A DNA stretch of 42,662 nucleotides from Nesterenkonia halophila (GTDB lineage Bacteria; Actinomycetota; Actinomycetes; Actinomycetales; Micrococcaceae), in NCBI RefSeq assembly GCF_009467795.1, contig NZ_WIAX01000019.1:1-42662 (forward strand), in the 5' to 3' direction. Under the pieces are notes generated by a model, which was not told the origin of the DNA, searched no databases, and saw only the letters and a program-made list of their open reading frames with translations. Every line of letters starts with the position of its first letter. Position 1 is the first letter of the stretch. Shown here piece by piece: positions 15,719-26,507 of the stretch. The position numbers were made by a program, and so were the translations under genes.

Positions 15719-15769
15719 AGATCCCTGAACTCCGACCGTACTCGCCGTGCCGGCGGTGCGCCCGATGGA

Positions 15770-15817
15770 CGCTCCGAGGGGCCGACGATCTCTCCGGATC
15801 GGCGGCCCCTCGGAGCG
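15770..15817. terminator. First hairpin downstream of kgd
   Basis: CGCTCCGAGGGGCCG (15770-15784) pairs with CGGCCCCTCGGAGCG (15803-15817); after one mismatch a further 6 bp pair inside. It starts 17 bases after the kgd stop codon. Confidence 0.75.
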
Positions 15818-15833
15818 GCGACGGCGGACGGGA

Positions 15834-18800
15834 TCAGAGGTCCAGGTGCGGGAACGCCTCGCCGAGCAGAGTCTCCAGCTCCTGGGCGTGGCGCCGTGCC
15901 TGGCCCACCGACGTCGCCGCGGAGTCGGACCGCGAGATCGACCGCATCTCGTGCGTCAGCTGCGGGAGCAGGTTGAGGGCGAGGAAGGGCCACGGGCCCT
16001 GGTTCGCCGGCTCGTCCTGGGCGTAGACGACGTCGGTCGCGTGCGGGTAGCGGTCCAGCTCGGCCTGCAGCTGCTCCACCGGCATCGGGTAGAGCTGCTC
16101 CAGCCGCACGATCGCGGTGCGCTCGTCCTGGTGCTTCTGGCGCGTGGCGTCCAAGTCGTAGTACAGCCGCCCGGAGGTCACCAGCACCCGCTCGACCTTC
16201 TGCGGGTCGACCGCGGCGTCGCCGATGACTTCGTCGAAGGTGCCGGTGGTGAAGTCCTCCACCGCATTCGCCGCGGCCTTCAGCCGGAGCAGCTGCTTCG
16301 GCGAGAAGACGATCAGCGGGCGCCGCGGCCGCGCGACGGCCTGGCGGCGCAGCAGGTGGAAGTAGTTCGCCCCGGTCGAGGGCATGACCACCGTCATGTT
16401 GTCCTGGGCGCAGAGCTGCAGGAAGCGCTCCGGACGTCCGGAGGAGTGGTCCGGACCCTGACCCTCGTAGCCGTGCGGCAGCAGCATCACCACGGAGGAC
16501 CGCTGGCCCCACTTCTGCTCGGCCGAGGAGATGAACTCGTCGATCACCGTCTGGGCGCCGTTGACGAAGTCGCCGAACTGCGCCTCCCAGAGCACCAGGG
16601 CCTCGGGGTTCTCCACCGAGTAGCCGTACTCGAAGCCGACCACGCCGTACTCCGACAGCGCCGAGTCGTAGATGAAGAACCGCGCCTGGTCCTCGGTGAG
16701 GTTCTTCAGCGGGTACCACTCGTCGCCGTTGTGCCGATCGTGGAAGACCGAGTGCCGCTGCACGAAGGTGCCTCGCCGCGAGTCCTGGCCGGAGAGCCGG
16801 ACCTCGGTGCCCTCCATGAGCAGCGAGCCGAAGGCCGCGATCTCGGCGAAGCCCCAGTCGATGCCGCCCTCGCGGGACATCTTGGCCCGCTTCTCGAGCA
16901 GCGACTTCAGCTTCGGATGCGGGGTGAAGTCCGAGGGGATGTTGGTGTGGACCTCGCCGATGTGGGCCAGCGTCTCCTCGGAGACGGCCGTGTCGGTCGG
17001 AGCCCGCTCGGGAGTGGCCTCCTCGTCGGCCGAGGAAGTCGGGGCCAGCTCGTCGCCTCCGCCGGAGTCGACGGTGGAGATCGGCTGGGTCTTCGCGGCG
17101 TGGGTCTCGGTGAAGACGCGCTCCAGCCGCTGGCGGAAGTCCTGCAGCGCCTGGTCGGCCTCCTCCTGGGTGATGTCGCCGCGTCCGACCAGCGCCTCGG
17201 TGTAGAGCCGACGGGTCGAGCGCTTGGCCTCGATGAGGTTGTACATCTTCGGCTGGGTCATCGACGGGTCGTCGCCCTCGTTGTGGCCGCGGCGCCGGTA
17301 GCAGATCAGGTCGATGACCACGTCCTTGTTGAACCGCTGGCGGTACTGGAAGGCCAGCTGCGCCACGCGGGCGACGGACTCGGGGTCGTCGCCGTTGACG
17401 TGGAAGATCGGAGCCTGGATGGCCTTGGCCATGTCGGTGCAGTAGGTCATCGACCGGCCCGCCTGCGGCGCGGTGGTGAAGCCGACCTGGTTGTTGACCA
17501 CCACGTGCACGGTCCCGCCGGTGCGGTATCCGCGCAGCTGGGAGAGGTTCATGGTCTCGGCGACCACGCCCTGGCCGGCGAAGGCGGCGTCTCCGTGGAC
17601 CAGCAGCGGCAGCACGGAGAACGAGTTGAGGTTGTCCGAGCCCTTGTCCAGGCGGTCCTGGATCGCGCGCGTGACGCCTTCCATCACGGGGTTGACCGCC
17701 TCCAGATGGGAGGGGTTCGCCGCGAGGTAGACCCTGGTGGAGTTGCCCTGGTCGGAGGTGAAGGACCCGCGGGTGCCCAGGTGGTACTTCACGTCGCCGG
17801 AGCCGATGCCGGAGTCGCGGCCCTCGAACTCCTGGAAGATCTGCGCGTAGGTCTTGCCGGCGATGTTGGCGAGCACGTTGAGTCGCCCGCGGTGGGCCAT
17901 GCCGATGGTGACCTCGTCGAGGCCCTCGTCGGCCGCGCCGGAGAGGATGACGTCGAGCAGCGGGATGAGCGACTCGCCGCCCTCCAGCGAGAAGCGCTTC
18001 TGACCGACGAACTTGGTCTGCAGGAAGGTCTCGAAGGCCTCGGCGGAGTTCAGTCGGCCCAGGATCCGGAACTGCTCGTCCCGGGAGGGCTTCTCATACG
18101 GGTGCTCGATCTCATCCTGGAACCACTGCCGCTCCTCGGGCGACTGGATGTGCATGTACTCCACACCGGTGTTGCGGCAGTAGGTGTCGCGCAGCACGCC
18201 CAGGATGTTGCGCAGCGGGAGCATGGACTTGCCGCCGAAGCCGCCGGTGGGCCAGTCGCGGTCGAGGTCCCAGAGCGTCAGTCCGTGGGTCTCGATCTCC
18301 AGGTCCGGATGGTCGCGCATCCGGTACTCCAGCGGGTCCACCGAGGCCATCAGGTGCCCGCGCACGCGGTAGGCGTGGATGAGCTGCTGGATGCGGGCGA
18401 CCTTGTTGACCTGGTCCTCGGGGTTGACCTGGATGTCGGCCGACCAGCGCACCGGCTGGTAGGGGATCCGCAGGGCCTCGAAGATCTCGTCGTAGAAGCC
18501 GTCCTCGCCCAGCAGCAGCTGGTGCATGGTCTTGAGGAACTCGCCCGACGTCGCGCCCTGGATGACGCGGTGGTCGTAGGTCGAGGTCAGCGTGATGACC
18601 TTCGAGACGGCCAGCTTGTTCAGCGTCTTCTCCGAGGCGCCCTGGAACTCGGCCGGGTACTCCAGCGCTCCCACACCGACGATGGTGGCCTGCCCCTTGG
18701 ACAGCCGCGGCACCGAGTGGACGGTGCCGATGCCTCCGGGGTTGGTCAGCGAGACGGTGGTGCCGGAGTAGTCGTCCGGGGTGAGCTTGTTGTCCCGGGC

Positions 18801-19832
18801 GCGCTTGACGACGTCGTCGTAGGCCGCCCAGAACTGGGTGAAGCCCATCTCCTCGGAGGCCTTGACGTTCGGCACCACCAGCGCCCGGGTGCCGTCGGGG
18901 CGCGGCATGTCGATGGCCAGGCCGAAGTTGACGTGGGCCGGCTGCACGGCGGCGGGCTTGTCGTCCTTGACGTCGTAGGTGACGTTCATCGCCGGGTGCG
19001 CGCGCAGCGCCTTGAGCATCGCATAGCCGATGATGTGGGTGAAGGAGACCTTGCCGCCGCGGGTGCGCTTGAGGTGGTTGTTGATCACCACGCGGTTGTC
19101 GATCAGCAGCTTCGCCGGCACGGCGCGGACGGTTGTCGCCGTGGGCACCGAGAGCGAGGCGTCCATGTTGGCCGCGATCGCCTTCGACATGCCCTTCAGG
19201 ACGGTGACCTCGTCCTCCTTCTCCTCCGTGGCCGTCGATTCGCCCGCCGAGGGCTCGGAGGGGATGGGGCGGGTGTCGGAGTCCGGGGCCTTCCGGGTCG
19301 TCGGCGTCTTCGGCGCAGCGGGGGCGGAGGCGGAGGTGGCGGAGGTCGAGGGGCCCTTCTCGCCGCGCGGCTTCTGGGCGTGGTCCGGCTCGGCCGGCTT
19401 CGCCGTCGACGGGGTGCTCCGCGGCGGCGTCGCTGTGCCGGAGCCGTCGCGCGAGGACTTCTCGGCGGGGGCCTCCGCGTCGGGAATGTCTGAGGCGGGC
19501 GCCGGTGCGGCGCCGTCGGCGGCGGAGGCCGAGCCGGCGGGCGAGGGGCTCGCCGATCCGCGGGCGCCGTCGTCGGCGGCGCCGCGGGCTGAAGAGCCGG
19601 CGGCGGAGGAGGCGGAGGCCGGAGGGGGCGTCGTCGAGGTCGTCGACGACGTCGGCGCCGACGGGGCCGCCGCGCCGTCGTCGGCGCTCTCCGACTCCAT
19701 CCGGCGGAAGATGTCAGCCCACTTCCGGTCCACTGAGCCGGGGTCCGCCCTGTACTTGTCGTATATGTCGGCGACCAGCCATTCGTTTCCGGGGAATTCC
19801 TCCGCGAGACGGCTGGACGTTAGCTCTGGCAC
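15834..19832 (-). CDS. kgd: Multifunctional 2-oxoglutarate decarboxylase/dehydrogenase (Kgd, E1-E2 fusion)
   Basis: This 1332-residue protein is the actinobacterial fusion of the E2 acyltransferase domain and the thiamine-diphosphate E1 of 2-oxoglutarate dehydrogenase. The order is an N-terminal motif (FPGNEWLVADIYDKYRADP, residues 13-31), a long Ala/Ser/Pro/Thr-rich linker (about 46-210), the E2 core (TVLKGMSKAIAANM to TYDHRVIQGA, about 215-450), and E1 (from about 470, with MAHRGRLNVLANIAGK, VKYHLGTRG and GDAAFAGQGVVAETMN). It feeds carbon to succinyl-CoA or succinate semialdehyde in the TCA cycle; the small protein GarA/OdhI usually inhibits it. It is about 100 residues longer than mycobacterial Kgd, mostly in the linker. 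The start is GTG at 19832 with GGAAGAGG upstream. Confidence 0.95.
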   Translation of the reverse strand: MPELTSSRLAEEFPGNEWLVADIYDKYRADPGSVDRKWADIFRRMESESADDGAAAPSAPTSSTTSTTPPPASASSAAGSSARGAADDGARGSASPSPAGSASAADGAAPAPASDIPDAEAPAEKSSRDGSGTATPPRSTPSTAKPAEPDHAQKPRGEKGPSTSATSASAPAAPKTPTTRKAPDSDTRPIPSEPSAGESTATEEKEDEVTVLKGMSKAIAANMDASLSVPTATTVRAVPAKLLIDNRVVINNHLKRTRGGKVSFTHIIGYAMLKALRAHPAMNVTYDVKDDKPAAVQPAHVNFGLAIDMPRPDGTRALVVPNVKASEEMGFTQFWAAYDDVVKRARDNKLTPDDYSGTTVSLTNPGGIGTVHSVPRLSKGQATIVGVGALEYPAEFQGASEKTLNKLAVSKVITLTSTYDHRVIQGATSGEFLKTMHQLLLGEDGFYDEIFEALRIPYQPVRWSADIQVNPEDQVNKVARIQQLIHAYRVRGHLMASVDPLEYRMRDHPDLEIETHGLTLWDLDRDWPTGGFGGKSMLPLRNILGVLRDTYCRNTGVEYMHIQSPEERQWFQDEIEHPYEKPSRDEQFRILGRLNSAEAFETFLQTKFVGQKRFSLEGGESLIPLLDVILSGAADEGLDEVTIGMAHRGRLNVLANIAGKTYAQIFQEFEGRDSGIGSGDVKYHLGTRGSFTSDQGNSTRVYLAANPSHLEAVNPVMEGVTRAIQDRLDKGSDNLNSFSVLPLLVHGDAAFAGQGVVAETMNLSQLRGYRTGGTVHVVVNNQVGFTTAPQAGRSMTYCTDMAKAIQAPIFHVNGDDPESVARVAQLAFQYRQRFNKDVVIDLICYRRRGHNEGDDPSMTQPKMYNLIEAKRSTRRLYTEALVGRGDITQEEADQALQDFRQRLERVFTETHAAKTQPISTVDSGGGDELAPTSSADEEATPERAPTDTAVSEETLAHIGEVHTNIPSDFTPHPKLKSLLEKRAKMSREGGIDWGFAEIAAFGSLLMEGTEVRLSGQDSRRGTFVQRHSVFHDRHNGDEWYPLKNLTEDQARFFIYDSALSEYGVVGFEYGYSVENPEALVLWEAQFGDFVNGAQTVIDEFISSAEQKWGQRSSVVMLLPHGYEGQGPDHSSGRPERFLQLCAQDNMTVVMPSTGANYFHLLRRQAVARPRRPLIVFSPKQLLRLKAAANAVEDFTTGTFDEVIGDAAVDPQKVERVLVTSGRLYYDLDATRQKHQDERTAIVRLEQLYPMPVEQLQAELDRYPHATDVVYAQDEPANQGPWPFLALNLLPQLTHEMRSISRSDSAATSVGQARRHAQELETLLGEAFPHLDL

Positions 19833-21630
<1,798 letters not shown>

Positions 21631-21691
21631 GCGGGGTCCCGGCGTCGTGTCGGCGTCGTGCCGGGTGGTGGCGGTCACCCGCGGGCGTCGC

Positions 21692-21697
21692 TACACT
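21692..21697 (+). promoter_or_regulatory. Candidate -10 element upstream of the CNNM genes
   Basis: TACACT, ten bases before an ATG at 21708. It equals the -10 hexamers proposed for ssrA and sigR in this window. No clear -35 is seen. Confidence 0.35.
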
Positions 21698-21707
21698 GGG
21701 TCTTCTC

Positions 21708-21878
21708 ATGGAGTATCGACAACCGGGTCCCGTCCCTCGACGCTCGACCCCGCACCACTCTGTCCTGCCCCACTACCGCCCGCGTCTGAGCCGGCCGCCG
21801 TACGGCGGCCCGCCCGCCGCGGGCGGACCCGCGCCGCGGCGGGGACGTCCCGGCGGAGCGCGGAGGTGCACCGCCTGA
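21708..21878 (+). CDS. Possible leader ORF upstream of the CNNM genes
   Basis: An ATG ten bases after the candidate -10 opens a 56-codon frame (MEYRQPGPVPRRSTPHHS at its start), rich in Pro, Arg and Gly. Its TGA ends one base before the GTG of the next gene. That gene's own ribosome site is poorly spaced, so reading of this frame could help it. The composition is that expected of random GC-rich sequence, so a real product is uncertain. Confidence 0.25.
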   Translation: MEYRQPGPVPRRSTPHHSVLPHYRPRLSRPPYGGPPAAGGPAPRRGRPGGARRCTA

Positions 21879-21879
21879 C

Positions 21880-23304
21880 GTGGAATGGATCCTTCTGGGC
21901 CTCGGCCTGCTGCTGATCCTCGGCACGGCGTTCTTCGTCGCCGTCGAGTTCTCGCTGGTCGCCCTCGACCAGCCCACCGTCCAACGCGCCGTCGACCGCG
22001 GCGACCCCGGGGCCCGGGCGCTGCTGTCCTGCCTGCGTTCGCTGTCGACCCAGCTGTCCACCTGCCAGCTGGGCATCACCGTCACCACGCTGCTCACCGG
22101 CTACGTCGTCGAGCCGGCGCTGGGGGCGCTGCTGGACTCGCCACTGACCGCCCTCGGGGTGCCCGACGCCGCTGCCGGACCGGTCTCGCTGATCGTGGCG
22201 ATGCTGCTGGCCACGCTGGTCTCCATGCTGCTCGGCGAGCTGGTGCCGAAGAATCTGGCCATCGCCGAGGCAGAGCGGCTGGGCCGCGCGCTGGCGCGCC
22301 CGCAGCTGATCGTCACCGCCGTCGCCAAGCCGCTGGTGCTGCTGCTCAACGGCTTCTCCAACCTGGTGCTCCACCGCTTCGGCCTGGAGGTCAAGGAGGA
22401 GCTCTCCGGGGCGCGCACTCCGGAGGAGCTCTCCTCGATGGTCCGTCGGTCGGCGAAGCTCGGCACGATGGACGCCGACACCGCCACTGTGCTGGACCGC
22501 ACGCTGCGCTTCGCCGAGCAGACCGCCGCCGACGCGATGACCCCGCGTCCGCGGATGGCCGCCGTCGAGGCCGAGGCCCCGCTGACCGAGCTGATCGGCC
22601 TGGCCCGGCGGACCGGCTACTCGCGGTTCCCGGTGCTCGGCGAGTCCGTCGACGAGGTCCGCGGCGTCACTCACGTGAAGAAGGCCGTGGCGGTCCCGCG
22701 CGACAAGCGCGAGGGCCTGGTCGCGGCCACGGTGATGTCCGAGGTGACCCGCGTGCCCGAGACGCTCTCGCTGGACGCGCTGCTGCCGGTGCTGCGTGAA
22801 GCCTCGCTGCAGATGGCGGTGGTCGTCGACGAGTACGGCGGCACCGCCGGGGTGGTCACGCTGGAGGACCTGATCGAGGAGATCGTCGGCGAGGTCGCCG
22901 ACGAACACGACCGGATCGCGCCGGGCGTGCTGCAGTCGGCCGGCGGCGACTGGTTCTTCCCCGGCCTGCTGCGCCCCGACGAGATCAACGCCCAGATCGT
23001 CGGGCTCGCCGTGCCCGACGACGCCGCCTACGAGACCGTCGCCGGATTCGTCGTCGATGCGCTGGGGCGGCTCGCCGCAGTCGGCGACGAGGTTCCGGTC
23101 TCCGGCGGCACGCTGCGCGTGGTCGTCGTCGACGGCCGCCGCATCGACCGAGTGCGCTTCATCCCCGACGCCGAGGCGCGCCGGGCCGCGCTCGTCGCCC
23201 AGGCTGAGCGCGGCGCGCCGGTCGGGTCCGGGGCGGCGCCCGCCGTCGAGAGCGCCGTCGAGAGCGCCGGAAGATCCGCGCGAGCCGAGAGAGGGGGACG
23301 CTGA
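21880..23304 (+). CDS. CNNM/HlyC-CorC-family transporter (first)
   Basis: The protein has 474 residues: a DUF21/CNNM membrane domain (segments near 2-24, 63-83, 100-122 and 140-160), a CBS pair (about 215-330, with VVVDEYGGTAGVVTLEDLIEEI) and a C-terminal CorC_HlyC domain (about 345-425). Motifs STCQLGITVTTLLTGY and LLGELVPKN are typical of the membrane domain. CNNM-type proteins move or control Mg2+, usually as export; annotation as hemolysin is historical. The start is GTG at 21880, with GGAGG 13 bases upstream. The last 50 residues are Ala/Glu/Ser-rich. It overlaps the next gene of the same family by one base. Confidence 0.88.
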   Translation: MEWILLGLGLLLILGTAFFVAVEFSLVALDQPTVQRAVDRGDPGARALLSCLRSLSTQLSTCQLGITVTTLLTGYVVEPALGALLDSPLTALGVPDAAAGPVSLIVAMLLATLVSMLLGELVPKNLAIAEAERLGRALARPQLIVTAVAKPLVLLLNGFSNLVLHRFGLEVKEELSGARTPEELSSMVRRSAKLGTMDADTATVLDRTLRFAEQTAADAMTPRPRMAAVEAEAPLTELIGLARRTGYSRFPVLGESVDEVRGVTHVKKAVAVPRDKREGLVAATVMSEVTRVPETLSLDALLPVLREASLQMAVVVDEYGGTAGVVTLEDLIEEIVGEVADEHDRIAPGVLQSAGGDWFFPGLLRPDEINAQIVGLAVPDDAAYETVAGFVVDALGRLAAVGDEVPVSGGTLRVVVVDGRRIDRVRFIPDAEARRAALVAQAERGAPVGSGAAPAVESAVESAGRSARAERGGR

Positions 23305-24527
23305 TGGGCGGCGACCTGATGGGCGCGGTGTGGCTGGTCGTGCTGCTGGCCGGCAACGCGTTCTTCGTCGGCGGCGAGTTCGCCGTGATGTCGGCGCGGC
23401 GCAGCCAGATCGAGCCGAAGGCCGAGGCGGGATCCCGACGGGCGAAGACCGCGCTGCACGCCATCGAGCACGTCTCGCAGATGCTGGCGGTCGCCCAGCT
23501 GGGCATCACCGTCTGTTCGCTGCTGATCCTGCTGATGTCCGAGCCGGCGATCCATCATCTGCTCACCGAGCCGCTGGTCGACCTGGGGCTGCCCGCCTCG
23601 GTCGCCGGCACGGCGGCCTTCGCCGTCGCGCTGGTGCTGGTGACCTTCCTGCACGTGACCTTCGGCGAGATGGTGCCGAAGAACTTCGCCGTCTCGGTGG
23701 CCGACCGGGCGGTGCTGCTGCTGGCGCCGCCGATGGTCCTGCTGTCCCGGATCCTGCACCCGGTGATCCTGCTGCTCAACGCCACCGCGAACCTGGTGCT
23801 CCGAGCCGTCGGCGTCACCCCGCGCGACGAGGTCGTCTCGACCTTCACCCTCGAGGACATGCAGTCGATCGTCGCCGAGTCCACCCGCGACGGCACCGTG
23901 CACGACGAGGCCGGGGTGATCGCCGGGGCGCTGTCCTTCAGCGAGGTCACCGCCTCCGACGTCATGGTTCCGCTCTCCGAGGTGATCACCGTCCCGGCCG
24001 ACGTCTCGCCGAAGAAGGTCGAGCGCGCCGTCGGCCGCACCGGATTCTCCCGCTTCGTGGTGGTCGACGGCGACGACGCCTTCATCGGCTACGTCCATCT
24101 CAAGGACGTGATGAGCCTGCCGGCGAGCCGGTATCGCGAATCGATCCCGGTGACCGCGATCCGCTCGCTGGGCAACATGACCGGCGGCGACCAGGTCGAG
24201 GACTGCCTGGCGCAGATGCAGCGCACCGGCTCGCACCTGGCTCGCGTGATCGATGAGGACGGCGAGACCCGCGGGATCCTCTTCCTGGAGGACGTGCTCG
24301 AGGTGCTCGTCGGCGAGATCCACGACGCGACCCAGTCCCGTGACTCGCGGCGCCGGCACCGGGTCGAGGAGGAACCGCCCGAGGAGGAGCGCGAGGTCGA
24401 GATCGCCGGGCGCGCTGGGCGCGACGGACAGGCGGCCCGGACGGCACCGGCGGAGCGTCGGCGGGACGACGGGCCCCGGCCGGGTGAGTTGAGATTTGTT
24501 CGCAATAGGGGGCCCGGCGTACGCTGA
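23304..24527 (+). CDS. CNNM/HlyC-CorC-family transporter (second)
   Basis: This is a 407-residue paralogue of the preceding gene. The membrane domain shows FFVGGEFAVMSARRSQIEPKA, AVAQLGITVCSLLIL and FGEMVPKNFAVS. A CBS pair follows, ending in DEDGETRGILFLEDVLEVLVGEI. Unlike its neighbour it lacks the C-terminal CorC_HlyC domain; instead it ends in a Glu/Arg-rich tail. Such unequal pairs are common in actinobacteria and may form a heterodimer (inference). Its ATG shares one base with the upstream stop and follows GAGGGGG. The promoter of the zinc operon lies inside its last codons. Confidence 0.88.
   Translation: MGGDLMGAVWLVVLLAGNAFFVGGEFAVMSARRSQIEPKAEAGSRRAKTALHAIEHVSQMLAVAQLGITVCSLLILLMSEPAIHHLLTEPLVDLGLPASVAGTAAFAVALVLVTFLHVTFGEMVPKNFAVSVADRAVLLLAPPMVLLSRILHPVILLLNATANLVLRAVGVTPRDEVVSTFTLEDMQSIVAESTRDGTVHDEAGVIAGALSFSEVTASDVMVPLSEVITVPADVSPKKVERAVGRTGFSRFVVVDGDDAFIGYVHLKDVMSLPASRYRESIPVTAIRSLGNMTGGDQVEDCLAQMQRTGSHLARVIDEDGETRGILFLEDVLEVLVGEIHDATQSRDSRRRHRVEEEPPEEEREVEIAGRAGRDGQAARTAPAERRRDDGPRPGELRFVRNRGPGVR
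24496..24525 (+). promoter_or_regulatory. Candidate znuACB promoter
   Basis: TTGTTC (24496-24501) and TACGCT (24520-24525) are 18 bases apart, inside the 3' end of the second CNNM gene. The surrounding GAGATTTGTTCGCAATAG is unusually AT-rich for this window and is the likeliest place for a Zur site, but no clean Zur palindrome is visible. Confidence 0.45.
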
Positions 24528-24623
24528 TCTCTGCAGTCGGCGGCCCGCGCCTCCGACCCGGGCTCAGCGCGAGCCGCGCGGTCGGCGGGCCGTCGCCTCC
24601 CTCTCGTCCTGAAAGGCTCCGCC

Positions 24624-25649
24624 ATGTCCGGCCCTGTGATCTCCCGTCCTGTCGCGTCTACCGCGCCGGCGCGCCGTCGCTCGATCCGTCCGACGGCCGG
24701 CGCCGCGGCGCTGGCCCTGCTCCTCGCCGGATGCGGCGGCGCCCAGGGGGCGGACGACGACGAGCGGATGCTGGTGCTGACCTCCACCGACGTCTACGCC
24801 TCGCTGGCCGAGCACGTCGTCGACGGCGCGGCCGACGTCGAGGCCGTGGTCGACGAGCCGGCGCTGGATCCGCATTCCTACGAGGCGACGCCCCAGGACC
24901 GGCTGAGCGTCGAGGAGGCGGACGTGCTGATCGCCAACGGCGGCGGCTACGACCCCTTCCTGACCCAGCTGGCCACGGCGGCGGAGAAGGAGGACGCCGT
25001 CGTGCAGGTGATCGACGGCCCCAACGAGCATGCGCATGACGAGTCCGGCGGATCAGACGGCTCCGACGGCGAGGACGCGCACGCCGGCCACGAGCACGGC
25101 GCCGCCGCCGAGGCGCTCGCCGCCAACGAGCACGTCTGGTACGACCTGCCGATGATGAGCGACTTCGTGGAGGACCTCGCCGAGGAGCTCGGCGAGCGGT
25201 CGCCGGAGCACGCCGAGGAGTTCACGCAGAACGCCAAGGAGCTCGCCGCGGAGATCGACGCGCTCGACGAGGAGGCCCGCGCCGTCGACGCCGACGGCCT
25301 GCAGGCGCTGGCCACTGAACCGGTCTCGGCGCACCTGCTGGTCCGGATGGGATACGAGGATGTCACCGACCCCGACTTCCTCGGCGCCGTGGAGCACGGC
25401 GAGGACGTCTCTCCCCGGCTGCAGCAGCGGGCGCTGGGCGCCGCGTCCGGCGGCGAGGTCGACCTGCTCGCCTACAACTCACAGACCGAGACGCACCAGT
25501 CCGAGCGCATCCGCACCGCCGCCGAGGAGGCGGAGGTGCCGGTGATGGACTTCCGCGAGACGCTGCCCGACGACACCGACGACTACCTCGTCTGGATGCG
25601 CGACACCGTCTCCTCGGTCCGGCAGATCGTGGAGGACGACGATGCGTGA
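24624..25649 (+). CDS. znuA: Zinc-binding lipoprotein of ABC importer
   Basis: This 341-residue lipoprotein has lipobox LLAG-C37. It belongs to the cluster-9 metal-binding proteins: TSTDVYASLAEHV at the start of the mature part, then DPHSYEATPQD and NEHVWYDLP with the metal histidines. A flexible loop rich in His, Asp and Glu (about 134-160, EHAHDES to HAGHEHG) is typical of zinc-binding members and absent from the mnt protein in this window. It captures zinc outside the membrane for ZnuBC. AAAGG lies before the ATG at 24624. It overlaps znuC by 8 bases. Confidence 0.88.
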   Translation: MSGPVISRPVASTAPARRRSIRPTAGAAALALLLAGCGGAQGADDDERMLVLTSTDVYASLAEHVVDGAADVEAVVDEPALDPHSYEATPQDRLSVEEADVLIANGGGYDPFLTQLATAAEKEDAVVQVIDGPNEHAHDESGGSDGSDGEDAHAGHEHGAAAEALAANEHVWYDLPMMSDFVEDLAEELGERSPEHAEEFTQNAKELAAEIDALDEEARAVDADGLQALATEPVSAHLLVRMGYEDVTDPDFLGAVEHGEDVSPRLQQRALGAASGGEVDLLAYNSQTETHQSERIRTAAEEAEVPVMDFRETLPDDTDDYLVWMRDTVSSVRQIVEDDDA

Positions 25650-26505
25650 GGGCCCGGTCCTCGCCCTGCACGACGCCGCCGTCGGCTTCGACGGCCGGAC
25701 GCTGTGGCGGCAGCTGGACCTGCAGCTCGCCCCGGGGGAGTTCCTGGCCGTGCTGGGCCCCAACGGCGCCGGCAAGTCCACGCTGCTGAAAGTGCTGCTG
25801 GGGCTGCAGAAGCTCACCGCCGGCACCGCCGAGATCGCCGGGCGGCCGGCGCGCCGCGGCAGCAGCGCCGTGGGCTACATCCCGCAGCAGCACACGCTGC
25901 CGACCGAGACTCCGCTCCGCGGGCGCGACCTCGTCGCCCTGGGACTCGACGGGCACCGCTTCGGCCTGCGCCTCCGCGGCCGGTCCGAGCGTCGCGAGGT
26001 CGACCGGCTCCTCGAGGAGGTCGGCGCGACCGAGTACGCCGACATGCCCGTCGGGCTGCTCTCCGGCGGCGAGCAGCAGCGGCTGCGCGCCGCCCAGGCG
26101 CTCGCGGGCGACCCGGCGGTGCTGCTCTGCGACGAACCGCTGCACTCGCTGGACCTGCACCACCAGCAGGCCATCACCGACCTGATCCAGCGCCAGGCGG
26201 CCGAACGCGGCGCCGCCGTCGTCTTCGTGACCCATGAGATCAACCCGGTGATCGACCACGTCGACCGGGTGCTGTACTTCGCCCGCGGTCAGCACCGAAT
26301 CGGGGCCACGCGCGAGGTGATGCGCACCTCCGTGCTCAGCGAGCTCTACGACGCGCCCGTCGACGTGCTCGAGCATCGCGGTCGGCTGGTGGTCATGGGT
26401 CAGCACCTGGAGGGGCACCACTGCACCCCCGAGGACGAGCGGACCGCGGCGCCGGAGCACGACTCGGCGGAGCCGAGGCACGACGGACGGATCGGAGCGC
26501 ACTGA
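25642..26505 (+). CDS. znuC: Zinc ABC transporter ATP-binding protein
   Basis: The protein has 287 residues with Walker A GPNGAGKST, signature LSGGEQQR, Walker B VLLCDEP and switch histidine in VTHEIN. The Q-loop region YIPQQHTLPTETP suits metal-type ATPases. The C-terminal 60 residues are acidic with several His (EGHHCTPEDE), and might hold zinc. Its ATG lies 8 bases inside znuA after GGAGGACG, so coupling is likely. Confidence 0.9.
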   Translation: MREGPVLALHDAAVGFDGRTLWRQLDLQLAPGEFLAVLGPNGAGKSTLLKVLLGLQKLTAGTAEIAGRPARRGSSAVGYIPQQHTLPTETPLRGRDLVALGLDGHRFGLRLRGRSERREVDRLLEEVGATEYADMPVGLLSGGEQQRLRAAQALAGDPAVLLCDEPLHSLDLHHQQAITDLIQRQAAERGAAVVFVTHEINPVIDHVDRVLYFARGQHRIGATREVMRTSVLSELYDAPVDVLEHRGRLVVMGQHLEGHHCTPEDERTAAPEHDSAEPRHDGRIGAH

Positions 26506-26507
26506 CC

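Noticed and set aside
15747..19493. A 1248-codon open frame antisense to kgd
   Set aside because: It lies wholly opposite a clear Kgd gene; high GC keeps stop codons out of the antisense frame, and the translation is low in hydrophobic order and rich in Arg, Gly, Val and His without any motif.
24480..24540. Classical Zur box at the znu promoter
   Set aside because: The region is AT-rich, but no inverted repeat of the TGAAAAT/ATTTTCA type could be found.
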